In this document: in pieces, positions 17,036 to 25,658 of the stretch
Layout of the letters: each line of letters starts with the position of its first letter
Position numbering within the stretch: the first letter of the stretch is position 1
Translations under genes and position numbers: made by a program
DNA from: CAIZGX01 sp964430305
GTDB lineage: Bacteria; Bacteroidota; Bacteroidia; Flavobacteriales_D; Sanyastnellaceae
Assembly: GCA_964430305.1 (NCBI GenBank)
Contig: CAYSEX010000004.1
Span: 10,997-74,996, forward strand
Length of the DNA: 64,000 bases
Reading direction: 5' to 3'
The notes under the pieces: generated by a model
What the model was told of the DNA's origin: nothing
Database searches by the model: none
The model's input: the letters and a program-made list of their open reading frames with translations, nothing else

Positions 17036-18517
17036 TTAATTGCAAGAGCCTGTGAAATCATAACACCCTTTGTAATCTCCGGTCTCATTGCCAACCAAGT
17101 CAGTTCCGAAAACAAATGGGAAACCCAACATGCGAGGTAAATATTGATTGATTCTGAAATTACCGTTATTCGGGTCACAGAAAGACGGTGATTGATTGTT
17201 CACAATTCCTTCCCAACGATTGCCATCATCTGATACATCCAAATCGGTGTCAAGTAAACAATATTTAAAGGCAATTTGCTGATTGGCCTCGTCTTCTAAA
17301 TCAAGAACAAACTCATTGAAATCGGTCAACGTTGCACTGTTTCCGTACATTATGCAGTTCCTGAAGAATGAATTTGTTAGCTGTCGCAATTGAATGTTCT
17401 GATTGATGTCTTCGTAATAATTACTCACATATACCGCAGGTGCATTGCGTGTTCCGCCATTCCAATAGTTGACGAATGAGCAATTGTCGAATTGATACAT
17501 TCCTCCAATTCCAAGGTTGGCGCATGATTCACCGCAATTCATGACAAGTAAATTTTTTCCAGAAATATGAGCACCTTGTCCCCAAAGGCCAATACCGCTC
17601 ATGTTCTCTATGATTGTGTTGGTGATGTTGACCGAAATGCCTGAACTTCCTGTTGTGTCAACTTGAATTCCAGTCTCTCCATTTTTAATAATGGCGTAAT
17701 CAATACTTGTATTTGGGCTTTGATAAATCCAAATGCCACCTCTAGAAATAGTGAAGATTCCCGGACCAACTCCAGTCTCGCCCTGAAAATCATATTGAAT
17801 CCCCCATTGTCCGGGCACGTCTGCGTATTCTGATTCCAAGCGGTCTCCCTGAAAAACAACTTCGTTGTTCAATTCACCTTGAATGAGAAGTGAAGATTTG
17901 TAAACAAAAAGCCCTCCGCGGTTGTGAACATGAATCTGTGTTCCGGCATTGATAGTTAAAGTGCAGCCTTCGTCAACCGCTACTATGCCATAAATGACAT
18001 GGGGTTTGTCATTGTTCCAAACTTCACCGCATGGCAATGCGTAAATATCACCGTTGTTTCCACCAACATGAAAATAAGCGTCCTGTCCCCATGCTGTGAG
18101 CAGAACTGATTGTTCGTTTCCGTTGGTATTAAAAAGAATTTGATCTTCAATTACATAAGGTGTATTGCTGTTCGTAGGATCAACAGTAACCTCAACAAAA
18201 ATGAAAAGACTGTCACCGGCTGCAATGTATACATCTTCAAAATGCACACCGTTGTCGCCATCGACTGCCATTCGAAATTGAGATGAAGTTCCGCCTACCA
18301 AATCAATAGAACTGATGGAGATAGGACTGTTATTTTCGTTATAAACTTTAATTACTTGAGTGGTACTGCCAATGGTGGTAAATACCGTGTCGAATAACAA
18401 TGTGTCGGTAGAAAAGCTGAGATCTGCTGAAGGGTCCGTAGTAATGGTCTCCCGATCACACGAAACAAAATTTAAAATGAAGAAAAGCCCAAGCAGGGCC
18501 ACTATTACGCTTTTCAT
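17036..18517 (-). CDS. Lipoprotein with right-handed beta-helix-like domain
   Basis: The ATG at 18517 begins a 493-residue protein; a TTG 15 nt upstream is in frame but unlikely. The leader ends in LNFVSC, a lipobox, so it is lipidated at Cys. Residues about 30-130 look like an Ig/CARDB-like strand region, and the rest has spaced NNTIIENMSGIGLW- and NSFFRNCIMYG-type strands typical of parallel beta-helices (pectate-lyase/polydisulfide-free copper-binding style), with several Asn ladders. Such proteins bind or cleave polysaccharides, but no catalytic motif is obvious. A CATCTTTG box 4 nt before the ATG suggests a leaderless transcript. Confidence 0.7.
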   Translation of the reverse strand: MKSVIVALLGLFFILNFVSCDRETITTDPSADLSFSTDTLLFDTVFTTIGSTTQVIKVYNENNSPISISSIDLVGGTSSQFRMAVDGDNGVHFEDVYIAAGDSLFIFVEVTVDPTNSNTPYVIEDQILFNTNGNEQSVLLTAWGQDAYFHVGGNNGDIYALPCGEVWNNDKPHVIYGIVAVDEGCTLTINAGTQIHVHNRGGLFVYKSSLLIQGELNNEVVFQGDRLESEYADVPGQWGIQYDFQGETGVGPGIFTISRGGIWIYQSPNTSIDYAIIKNGETGIQVDTTGSSGISVNITNTIIENMSGIGLWGQGAHISGKNLLVMNCGESCANLGIGGMYQFDNCSFVNYWNGGTRNAPAVYVSNYYEDINQNIQLRQLTNSFFRNCIMYGNSATLTDFNEFVLDLEDEANQQIAFKYCLLDTDLDVSDDGNRWEGIVNNQSPSFCDPNNGNFRINQYLPRMLGFPFVFGTDLVGNETGDYKGCYDFTGSCN

Positions 18518-18521
18518 AATG

Positions 18522-18529
18522 CAAAGATG
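18522..18529 (-). promoter_or_regulatory. -7-like box of the lipoprotein gene
   Basis: On the minus strand CATCTTTG differs from TAnnTTTG in one base and ends 4 nt before the ATG at 18517. Confidence 0.35.
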
Positions 18530-18637
18530 CAATAAAGAACTTGATTCTAATTGTTTTATTGTTGTTCACCCTTTATTCGTTGAAAACTTGATTTACATTC
18601 TGCGAATACAATTGATTTATTGAATTTCTTGCAAGGT

Positions 18638-21616
18638 ATGAACTCGAACATTCTTCAGGCCTTACTGAAATTGTTTGCTATTGTTTCCAACCAAAGTGAG
18701 AGCAAGGGCAGACAAGTAATTTCTGTCTTTCTGGGGAACAGGTTGTCACAAGCGCAACTTGACCAATTCATACAAGATTACGAGTCATATGTAGCGTTGT
18801 ATCACAAACCGCGAGCGAATGCTGAAAAGCATACCTCCATGACCAGTGTGAAAGTTCTTCGTTTGTGCGATGAAATTCAGTCAAGCCTGAATCAAGAGGA
18901 AAGAATCACCGTTTTTGTTCGATTGGTTGAATTTGTTTCCTTGAATGATTCTCGAACAGAACAAGTCACGGAGTTTTTAGATACGGTAGCTTCATCTTTT
19001 AATATTCAAGAAAATCTGAAGCAAGCGGTCTATGCTTTCACCTCTTCAAGTTCTTTAAATGCTTCAGAATTCTTTTTAATCTTTGATTCCAACTCAGCGG
19101 AGCCTCATAGCCATCTTCCAAGCGGGCAATTGAATTTCTTTCGAGTTCCAGAATTGAATTTGTTTTTTGTTCGCTATTTCGGAAGTGATGAATTGTTTTT
19201 GAATGGTGCTATCATGCAGCCCAATGCGCTATACTCTTTTCCCACAGGGTCTAGTATTCGTGGCTTAAGAAGTAGAACTATTTTTTACAGCGATACGTTG
19301 CACGCCTTTCAAGATTCAGATCAAATTAGTCATTTCTCTTTTGAGGTAAGGTCGGTATATCATGAATTTGCTAAGAAAAAAACGGCCGTAGATACCCTTT
19401 CGTTTCAAACTGAATCGGGAAATTTAATTGGAATAATGGGGGGAAGTGGTAGCGGAAAATCAACGCTGCTAAATATTTTGAATGGCAACACGAAACCCAA
19501 ACGTGGAGACGTTTGTATCAACGGAAACAGCATATTTGAAAAGGGAAATAAATCAAGACAATTCATGGGGTATATCTCTCAAGACGATATTCTCATTGAA
19601 GAACTCACTGTATTTCAAAACTTATTTTTCAATGCAGAGTTGCTGTTTCGCGATAAAACAAAAACTCAAATTCAACGTATGGTTTTAGAAACTCTGCAGA
19701 GTGTGGGGTTGTCTGAAGTGAAAGATTTACGAGTAGGAAGTGTTTTAGACAAGACCATAAGTGGAGGTCAACGCAAACGATTGAACATTGCTCTTGAGTT
19801 AATTCGCGAACCAGCAATTCTTTTTGTAGATGAACCTACAAGCGGATTGTCGAGCAGAGATTCAGAAAATATTATGGATCTTTTGAAGGAATTATCTTTA
19901 AGAGGGAAGTTGATCTTTGTTGTTATTCACCAACCGAGTAGCGACATCTTTAATCTGTTTGATCAATTGTTGCTTTTAGATCAAGGTGGAATGCCAATCT
20001 ATTTCGGAAATCCCATTGATAGCATTCTATACTTTAAGAAGCTGGTGAATCAAGTCAACATTGAAGAGACAAAATGCGCACGATGTGGAAATGTAAATCC
20101 AGAGCAATTATTCTCTATTATTGAGGCGAAAGTCATTGACGAATATGGAAGAGAGACCACGCAAAGGAAGGTTTCTTCAAAGGAATGGAATTCTCTTTTT
20201 CATTTGTATCAGCAGCAAAATGAAACAGAAAGCAGATTCAGTAAAGTCAATGCTGCAATTGAAAAAAACGAACAGCTTCCGCGCATTTACAAACAGTTTT
20301 TTGTCTTTTTGAAACGCGATGTGCTTGGCAAGATTACGAACAAGCAATACCTCCTTATTAATTTATTGGAAGCTCCACTTTTGGCCTTTTTGCTCTCATG
20401 GTTTGTGAAATATGAAGGACCAGACGGATATTCATTATTCAAGAATCAGAATTTCCCGCAATTTCTTTTCATTGCTGTTGTAGTCTCCTTATTCATGGGC
20501 TTAACGGTAAGTGCAGAGGAAATAATTAAAGATCAGAAAATACTGAAGCGAGAGCAATATTTAGGTCTGAATAGAAGGGGATACCTATGGTCTAAAATCA
20601 TTCTCATGTTTATCATTTCGGCCATACAAACCGCTTTGTTTGTTGCAATAGGAAATGCAATACTTGAGGTGCATGGTATGTTTTGGCCGTTCTTTCTTAT
20701 TTTATTCTCTACAGCTTGCTTTGCCAATGTTCTCGGGCTCAACATTAGCTCAACGTTTAACAGTGCCAAAGTGATATACATTGTAATTCCTATACTCATC
20801 ATTCCTCAACTTTTATTCTCAGGAGTAATTGTGCGTTTTGATCGCTTAAATAGGAGTATCATGGAAGAGGGAAAGGTGAGTTGGATTGGTGATCTAATGG
20901 CCAGTAGGTGGGCGTATGAAGCGCTTGCAGTTTATCATTTTACGGAAAACGAATTTATTCAACCCACATTCGATTTGGAATCAAGATTGAGAACTATATC
21001 TTTTGAAAAAGATTTTTGGTCGGTTGAAATGAAGAATGAAATTCAAAAGGGACTCGAGGGCAGGATAGATGAGCAAGGTGGAAAGAGAATTCAGAATGAA
21101 ATTTCGAAAAGAAAAGAAGAGCCCGAATTCCAATCTATTGCTACAGAAAATATTCTGTCAAATTTGAATGAAGTTCAATTGGCTCTTGAGGCTTACACGA
21201 ACAGAAAGACCATGGAGTATCTCGAGGTGAATGATGCCATTCAAAATTGGGTGGTAGAGCAAACCAATACTCCGGAAAAGAAAAAAGAATATTTGAGCCG
21301 TCAAAACACTTCGCATAATGAAAGTCTTGAGGAATTTGTTACTTCGAAAAATGATCTCAAGAAAATTGTTCAGACCAATTCTGAATATATCAGAAAAAGT
21401 AATCCCGTTTATCAAATTCCATCAGAATCAACGCCGTTTTTGTCAAGTCATTTTTATGCTCCGCGAAAAAACTTCTTAGGAAAGCAAGTTGCAACGCCTT
21501 GGGCGAATGTATTTGTGCTCTGGGTCATGAGCGCTGGAATGATTCTAATGCTTTTGTTCGATGTTCTACCGAGGGTAATTACACCTCTTTCATCTCGAAT
21601 GGGACGCTCAAAATAG
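18638..21616 (+). CDS. ABCG-type half transporter with N-terminal TerB-like domain
   Basis: The ATG at 18638, preceded by GCAAGG, is favoured over the in-frame TTG at 18620. The 992 residues comprise an acidic helical N-terminus resembling TerB (about 1-130), a linker domain (about 150-230), an ABC ATPase with Walker A GGSGSGKST, signature SGGQRKR and Walker B FVDEP, a C-x2-C motif (CARCG) after the ATPase, and a membrane region with about six helices broken by a long charged helical segment before the last helix. ATPase-before-membrane order is the ABCG arrangement. The substrate is unknown. The 3' end overlaps siaC antisense by 38 bp. Confidence 0.82.
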   Translation: MNSNILQALLKLFAIVSNQSESKGRQVISVFLGNRLSQAQLDQFIQDYESYVALYHKPRANAEKHTSMTSVKVLRLCDEIQSSLNQEERITVFVRLVEFVSLNDSRTEQVTEFLDTVASSFNIQENLKQAVYAFTSSSSLNASEFFLIFDSNSAEPHSHLPSGQLNFFRVPELNLFFVRYFGSDELFLNGAIMQPNALYSFPTGSSIRGLRSRTIFYSDTLHAFQDSDQISHFSFEVRSVYHEFAKKKTAVDTLSFQTESGNLIGIMGGSGSGKSTLLNILNGNTKPKRGDVCINGNSIFEKGNKSRQFMGYISQDDILIEELTVFQNLFFNAELLFRDKTKTQIQRMVLETLQSVGLSEVKDLRVGSVLDKTISGGQRKRLNIALELIREPAILFVDEPTSGLSSRDSENIMDLLKELSLRGKLIFVVIHQPSSDIFNLFDQLLLLDQGGMPIYFGNPIDSILYFKKLVNQVNIEETKCARCGNVNPEQLFSIIEAKVIDEYGRETTQRKVSSKEWNSLFHLYQQQNETESRFSKVNAAIEKNEQLPRIYKQFFVFLKRDVLGKITNKQYLLINLLEAPLLAFLLSWFVKYEGPDGYSLFKNQNFPQFLFIAVVVSLFMGLTVSAEEIIKDQKILKREQYLGLNRRGYLWSKIILMFIISAIQTALFVAIGNAILEVHGMFWPFFLILFSTACFANVLGLNISSTFNSAKVIYIVIPILIIPQLLFSGVIVRFDRLNRSIMEEGKVSWIGDLMASRWAYEALAVYHFTENEFIQPTFDLESRLRTISFEKDFWSVEMKNEIQKGLEGRIDEQGGKRIQNEISKRKEEPEFQSIATENILSNLNEVQLALEAYTNRKTMEYLEVNDAIQNWVVEQTNTPEKKKEYLSRQNTSHNESLEEFVTSKNDLKKIVQTNSEYIRKSNPVYQIPSESTPFLSSHFYAPRKNFLGKQVATPWANVFVLWVMSAGMILMLLFDVLPRVITPLSSRMGRSK

Positions 21617-21944
21617 CCTCGTAATCTTCTCCTGCTTCAAGCATGTCTTCGTCGTCTGTTTCGTATTTCCAAACAACTAAAGCTTTAGCTCCCAATTTTT
21701 CAAGGCGCTTGAATAAATCAAGCAGACATTTACTTGAACTTGTATTGAAATACTCGAGTTGAACGTGCAACTCTGTTTTTTCCGGCTGAGTTAAAGTCCA
21801 ATCATCAATCCATTCCATCAATGGCTTGTAAAAATCCAAAGCGTTTTCAGGAATAGACCTTCCTTTCAGTTCAAGAATACCCGATTTGGGGTCGAAAGAA
21901 ACCGAAGGTGATTTTGAAGTGGCTTCGCGAAGGAGTGAATTCAT
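21579..21944 (-). CDS. SiaC family regulatory phosphoprotein (DUF1987)
   Basis: The 121-residue protein has the SiaC fold pattern: a beta-rich first half with an RSIPENA segment, then EYFNTSSSK containing Thr68, the residue phosphorylated in Pseudomonas SiaC, and a helix LLDLFKRLEKL. In Pseudomonas SiaC switches the diguanylate cyclase SiaD and is controlled by the SiaA phosphatase and SiaB kinase. None of these partners is nearby. It is convergent with and overlaps the ABCG gene and is followed upstream by an unrelated methyltransferase on the other strand. Confidence 0.82.
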   Translation of the reverse strand: MNSLLREATSKSPSVSFDPKSGILELKGRSIPENALDFYKPLMEWIDDWTLTQPEKTELHVQLEYFNTSSSKCLLDLFKRLEKLGAKALVVWKYETDDEDMLEAGEDYEAILSVPFEMKEV

Positions 21945-21987
21945 GGACGCAAGATAGAAAAATCTTTTCGAACATGAAAAGGTAAGT

Positions 21988-21995
21988 TATCTTTG
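21988..21995 (+). promoter_or_regulatory. -7 box of the methyltransferase/ZIP operon
   Basis: TATCTTTG matches the -7 consensus exactly and ends 5 nt before the ATG at 22001. A TTTTCG at 21965-21970, 18 nt upstream, is a weak -33 candidate. Confidence 0.5.
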
Positions 21996-22000
21996 CCTGA

Positions 22001-22732
22001 ATGAATGCCTGGTTTGAAGAGTGGTTTGATTCGCCGTTTTACTCAGAATTATACAAGAATAGAAATGAAGCCGAAGCGAGACAATTGATTTCGGGAATAA
22101 TCAATCATGTTAGCTTACCCGCCAACGCAACTATTCTAGATGTTTGTTGTGGTAAAGGAAGGCATTGCCAAGTCTTTTCTGAAATGGGTTTTTCAACTAC
22201 GGGTATTGATTTAAGCGAGAGTAGTATTGATACTGCTAAGCAATTGAAATTAAAAAACAGCTCTTTTTCTATTCAAGATGCTCGAGATTTTGAATTGAAT
22301 GAAACGTTTGATTGTGTTGTGAATTTGTTTACCAGTTTCGGATACTTTGAGACCGTTCAGGAGCATGAGCAAATGCTCAAATGCATGGCGAAACACGTGA
22401 AGAAGGATGGGGTCTTGGTAATTGATTTTTTCAACGTGGCGCTTGTGAAGGAATCGGGTCCCGAGACAAGAACAGATGACTCCGGATTGAAATCATTTAC
22501 CATAACGAAACGCATCGAAGAACATCGAGTTGAAAAAGAAATAGTCATTCAGCACGCCGGGTCTGAAATGAAATACAGAGAGTCAGTTTGGCTTTTTAAT
22601 GAAGAAGAACTGCGCTTTATGCTGAGTCAGGCGGGAATGGAGGTGGTAGAGGTTTTTGGTAACTATGAAATGAATGCATTCGATTCAAGCGTTTCGCCGC
22701 GATGCATTCTTTTTGCAAAACATAGGTCTTAA
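22001..22732 (+). CDS. Class I SAM-dependent methyltransferase
   Basis: A 243-residue Rossmann methyltransferase with motif I as LDVCCGKGRHC (about 46-56), motif II GIDLSESSI, and FDCVVNLFTSFGYF as the motif IV/V region. A methyl group from SAM is moved to an unknown small molecule or protein. The start is set by a perfect -7 box just upstream and by the downstream overlap TAATG with the ZIP transporter gene. No substrate can be named. Confidence 0.85.
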   Translation: MNAWFEEWFDSPFYSELYKNRNEAEARQLISGIINHVSLPANATILDVCCGKGRHCQVFSEMGFSTTGIDLSESSIDTAKQLKLKNSSFSIQDARDFELNETFDCVVNLFTSFGYFETVQEHEQMLKCMAKHVKKDGVLVIDFFNVALVKESGPETRTDDSGLKSFTITKRIEEHRVEKEIVIQHAGSEMKYRESVWLFNEEELRFMLSQAGMEVVEVFGNYEMNAFDSSVSPRCILFAKHRS

Positions 22733-23505
22733 TGCAAGAATTACTTTTATCCTCATTGATACTTTTTGCTTGTAGCATGGCAGGAGGAGCCTTGGCTTTA
22801 ATTTGGAAATGGAAAAACCAAAATTGGTTAAAACTACTTTTGGCTTTTAGTGCAGCTTATTTGTTGTCTTTAACCGTTCTTCATTTGCTGCCGGAATTAT
22901 ATGGTTTTGGAATAGAACAAGTAGGATGGTTTGTCATTGCTGGATTCTTATTGCAAGTTATTCTTGATTTCTTTTCTCAAGGAGTTGAGCACGGTCATGC
23001 GCATGTACACGGTCCAATTACGCCGGCCTTTTTAACAATGGTTATGGTTTCGTTATGGATTCATGCTTTCATAGAAGGAATGCCTTTTGGTGCTGAGCAC
23101 GAAGTTCATGGAGTAGCAGAAGCTCATGGTCATAGTCACGAACACTCACATGAAATTGATGCACATCAGCATTCATTGCTTCTTGGAATTGGGCTTCATA
23201 AAATAACCGAGGCATTTGTTTTAGCATCATTGTTTCTGCATGCGAACTTGAAGAAGTTGACTTCATGGATTTTACTTGCCTTATTTGCTTGCATAGCGCC
23301 ATTGGGTGCTTTAACTCATCATTGGATTGATGCTATGGGTTGGGATATTGATGGTGTTTGGTATGCTGGAATGATCGGTGTTTTGGTTGGAATTCTCTTG
23401 CATGTCTCTACCATTATTTTGTTTGAAGGTGAGATGGGGCATAAGTTCAATTGGATGAAGTTTGTGGCTATTGTTGCGGGTATAGCAGCTGTTGGTTTGA
23501 TGTAA
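22732..23505 (+). CDS. ZIP family divalent metal transporter
   Basis: A 257-residue membrane protein with about seven to eight helices. The helix-4 motif appears as HAFIEGMPFG and helix-5 as GLHKITEAFVLAS, the metal-coordinating His/Glu pairs of ZIP proteins. Between them is a histidine-rich loop (HGHSHEHSHEIDAHQHS) and an earlier one (EHGHAHVHG). The family moves Zn2+, Fe2+ or Mn2+ into the cytosol. Its gene starts in the stop codon of the methyltransferase gene. A bidirectional terminator follows. Confidence 0.88.
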   Translation: MQELLLSSLILFACSMAGGALALIWKWKNQNWLKLLLAFSAAYLLSLTVLHLLPELYGFGIEQVGWFVIAGFLLQVILDFFSQGVEHGHAHVHGPITPAFLTMVMVSLWIHAFIEGMPFGAEHEVHGVAEAHGHSHEHSHEIDAHQHSLLLGIGLHKITEAFVLASLFLHANLKKLTSWILLALFACIAPLGALTHHWIDAMGWDIDGVWYAGMIGVLVGILLHVSTIILFEGEMGHKFNWMKFVAIVAGIAAVGLM

Positions 23506-23522
23506 ATATTTTTCTACATAAA

Positions 23523-23551
23523 AAAAAGCCGCTTCATTGAAGCGGCTTTTT
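23523..23551 (+). terminator. Bidirectional Rho-independent terminator between the ZIP gene and dnaA
   Basis: GCCGCTTC (23528-23535) pairs with GAAGCGGC (23539-23546), loop ATT, flanked by A-tract on the left and T-tract on the right, so it works in both directions for the convergent genes. Confidence 0.9.
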
Positions 23552-23572
23552 GTTTAGGTAATTAGGCAATGC

Positions 23573-25003
23573 TTATGCGATGCTTAATTTCTTTTCAAGA
23601 TCTTCAAGATACTTTCTAAAGTGCTTGTCGGTTTCTTGTAAGTTATTTACTGTGCGACAAGCATGAAGCACTGTAGCGTGGTCTTTTCCTCCACAATGCG
23701 CGCCAATGCTAGCGAGACTGCTCTTGGTCATTTTCTTCGCAAAATACATGGCTATTTGACGTGCCTGAACAATTTCGCGTTTACGTGTTTTACTCTTCAG
23801 TAATTCAATTGGCAAATCGAAATAATCACAAACAACTTTTTGAATGTAGTCAATGCTTACTTCGCGCGCTGTGTTCTTCACAAACTTATCAATCATCTGT
23901 TTAGCAAGATCAAGCGTAATGGCTTTCTTGTTCAGTGAAGATTGAGCAATTAAAGAGATGAGAGCACCTTCTAATTCGCGAATGTTTGTAGTAATGCTAT
24001 AGGCTAAATATTCAACTACTTCATCTGGAAGATCAATACCATCTGCGTACATCTTCTTGCGAAGAATTGCAATACGCGTTTCCAGAGACGGACATTGCAA
24101 ATCTGCGCTTAATCCCCATTTGAAACGAGAAAGAAGACGTTGTTCCATGCCCTGCAATTCAACAGGAGGCATGTCTGAAGTTAAGATGATTTGCTTTCCG
24201 CTTTGGTGAAGGTGATTGAAGATGTGGAAAAAGACATCTTGTGTTCGTTCTTTACCCGCGAAGAAATGCACGTCGTCAATGATCAAAACATCTATCATTT
24301 GATAAAAATGCGAGAAGTCATTGACCGTGCCGTTCTTCACGGCATCAATGAATTGATGGGTGAACGTTTCACTGTTCACGTAAAGAACGGTCTTCTCCGC
24401 AAATTTGTTTTTAATCTCAAGACCTATAGCATGAGCCAAGTGCGATTTACCATATCCTGTTGCTCCGTAGATTAACAACGGATTAAAAGCTGTTCCTCCT
24501 GGTTTATTCGCCACCGCATATCCAGCACTGCGAGCCAAACGGTTGCAGTCACCTTCTACAAAATTTTCAAATGAATAATTCGGATTTAAATTCGAATCGA
24601 TGTTTAATTTACGAAGGCCTGGAATAATAAACGGATTCTTAATGGGAACGTCACCTAAATCCAGAGGCATAGAAACAGGCGCGTTCTTAACCGCCTTTCT
24701 GTTGCTAGTAGGAATGTTAATGGTGTATGGTGTGCTTGAGGCTTGATTGTTTTCCATAATGATGGAATACTCCAATCTTCCTTCAGTACCCAATTCTTTT
24801 TTAATGATTTTTTTGAGCAATGTAACATAATGCTCTTCCAACCACTCATAAAAAAACTGTGATGGAACTTGAATGGTTAAAACCTTATTCTCAAGCTTCA
24901 CAGGTTTAATAGGTTCAAACCAGGTTTTAAATCCTTGGGCACTCACATTGTCTTTAATGACACTGAGGCAATTTTGCCAAACCTGATTGAAATCTTTAGT
25001 CAT
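23573..25003 (-). CDS. dnaA: Chromosomal replication initiator protein DnaA
   Basis: All four domains are present in 476 residues: an N-terminal domain with QGFKTWFEPIKPV, a variable linker (about 85-140), the AAA+ domain with Walker A GATGYGKS at 180-187 and Walker B LIIDDVHFF, and the DNA-binding helix-turn-helix with GGKDHATVLHACR near the C-terminus. DnaA-ATP melts oriC. The Walker A is unusual: most DnaA proteins have G-G-x-G-L-G-K-T, here the last residue is Ser and the loop is GATGYG. Transcription ends at the bidirectional hairpin beyond 23573. Confidence 0.97.
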   Translation of the reverse strand: MTKDFNQVWQNCLSVIKDNVSAQGFKTWFEPIKPVKLENKVLTIQVPSQFFYEWLEEHYVTLLKKIIKKELGTEGRLEYSIIMENNQASSTPYTINIPTSNRKAVKNAPVSMPLDLGDVPIKNPFIIPGLRKLNIDSNLNPNYSFENFVEGDCNRLARSAGYAVANKPGGTAFNPLLIYGATGYGKSHLAHAIGLEIKNKFAEKTVLYVNSETFTHQFIDAVKNGTVNDFSHFYQMIDVLIIDDVHFFAGKERTQDVFFHIFNHLHQSGKQIILTSDMPPVELQGMEQRLLSRFKWGLSADLQCPSLETRIAILRKKMYADGIDLPDEVVEYLAYSITTNIRELEGALISLIAQSSLNKKAITLDLAKQMIDKFVKNTAREVSIDYIQKVVCDYFDLPIELLKSKTRKREIVQARQIAMYFAKKMTKSSLASIGAHCGGKDHATVLHACRTVNNLQETDKHFRKYLEDLEKKLSIA

Positions 25004-25238
25004 AATAATACCGGGTATGTAGTAAGGTTAAATAATATTTGTCTAGGTAATTGCTGAATTGGGTGCTACGCAATTCAGAGTACAAAAGAAAGTGAAAAAA
25101 AGTGAAAAAAAAATCATTTAGGGTATTGACTTTATGGAATTTTTGATTAGCATTTTTTGAAATCTATGTTAACAAACTTGTTTGCACTTTTCTAGCTTCA
25201 AGTTGCGATACCAACGCTTTTCAATTTTTCTTTGAATT
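25004..25238. other. dnaA upstream region with inverted repeat; no DnaA boxes seen
   Basis: A perfect 8-bp inverted repeat, CTGAATTG (25054-25061) and CAATTCAG (25071-25078) with a 9-nt loop, lies 50 nt upstream of dnaA. Beside it is an A-rich stretch with repeated AGTGAAAA (about 25091-25112). I see no TTATCCACA-like DnaA box, so oriC cannot be claimed here. TTTCTTTG at 25227-25234 probably serves the divergent thioesterase gene. Confidence 0.5.
25227..25234 (+). promoter_or_regulatory. -7-like box of the thioesterase gene
   Basis: TTTCTTTG (one mismatch to TAnnTTTG) ends 4 nt before the ATG at 25239. The same octamer precedes the ArsR gene at 58719. Confidence 0.35.
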
Positions 25239-25658
25239 ATGAGTCAGTTATCAAAAGTTTTCATTTCTCATTTCACCGTAAGATACGCAGAAACAGATCG
25301 CATGGGATACCTTTATTACGGTCATTACGCCTCGTATTTTGAGGTAGCCAGGGTCAATGCATTGAAAGAACTAGGTGTGCGTTACAGAGATTTAGAAGAT
25401 GATGGTTACTTGCTCCCAGTTCGAACATTTGAAGTGAATTATAAGCGACCTGCTCATTATGATGACGATTTAGAGATTCGAACAACCATTCGGGAGTTCA
25501 ATGGCATAAAAATTCTTTTTTCTTTCGAGACCTACAGAGCGACCGAACTTCTAAATACAGCAAAGGTTGAATTGGTATTTGTAAATAAGACATCACTTCG
25601 ACCCTGCGAGGCGCCTGAGAGTGTGAAAGAAATTTTAATTCAAGCTACAACGCCATAG
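25239..25658 (+). CDS. YbgC-like acyl-CoA thioesterase (4HBT hot-dog fold)
   Basis: The 139-residue protein has the 4-hydroxybenzoyl-CoA thioesterase signature: AETDRMGYLYYGHYASYFEVAR (Asp and the following Gly/Tyr positions of the active-site helix) and NYKRPAHYDDDLEI. YbgC-type enzymes hydrolyse short acyl-CoA or acyl-ACP and associate with the Tol-Pal region in proteobacteria. No Tol-Pal genes are adjacent. Its 3' end overlaps the convergent pirin gene by 14 bp. Confidence 0.88.
   Translation: MSQLSKVFISHFTVRYAETDRMGYLYYGHYASYFEVARVNALKELGVRYRDLEDDGYLLPVRTFEVNYKRPAHYDDDLEIRTTIREFNGIKILFSFETYRATELLNTAKVELVFVNKTSLRPCEAPESVKEILIQATTP

Noticed and set aside
25004..25238. Possible replication origin beside dnaA
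   Set aside because: No DnaA box close to TTATCCACA and no AT-rich 13-mers in an ordered array are visible; the inverted repeat alone is insufficient.
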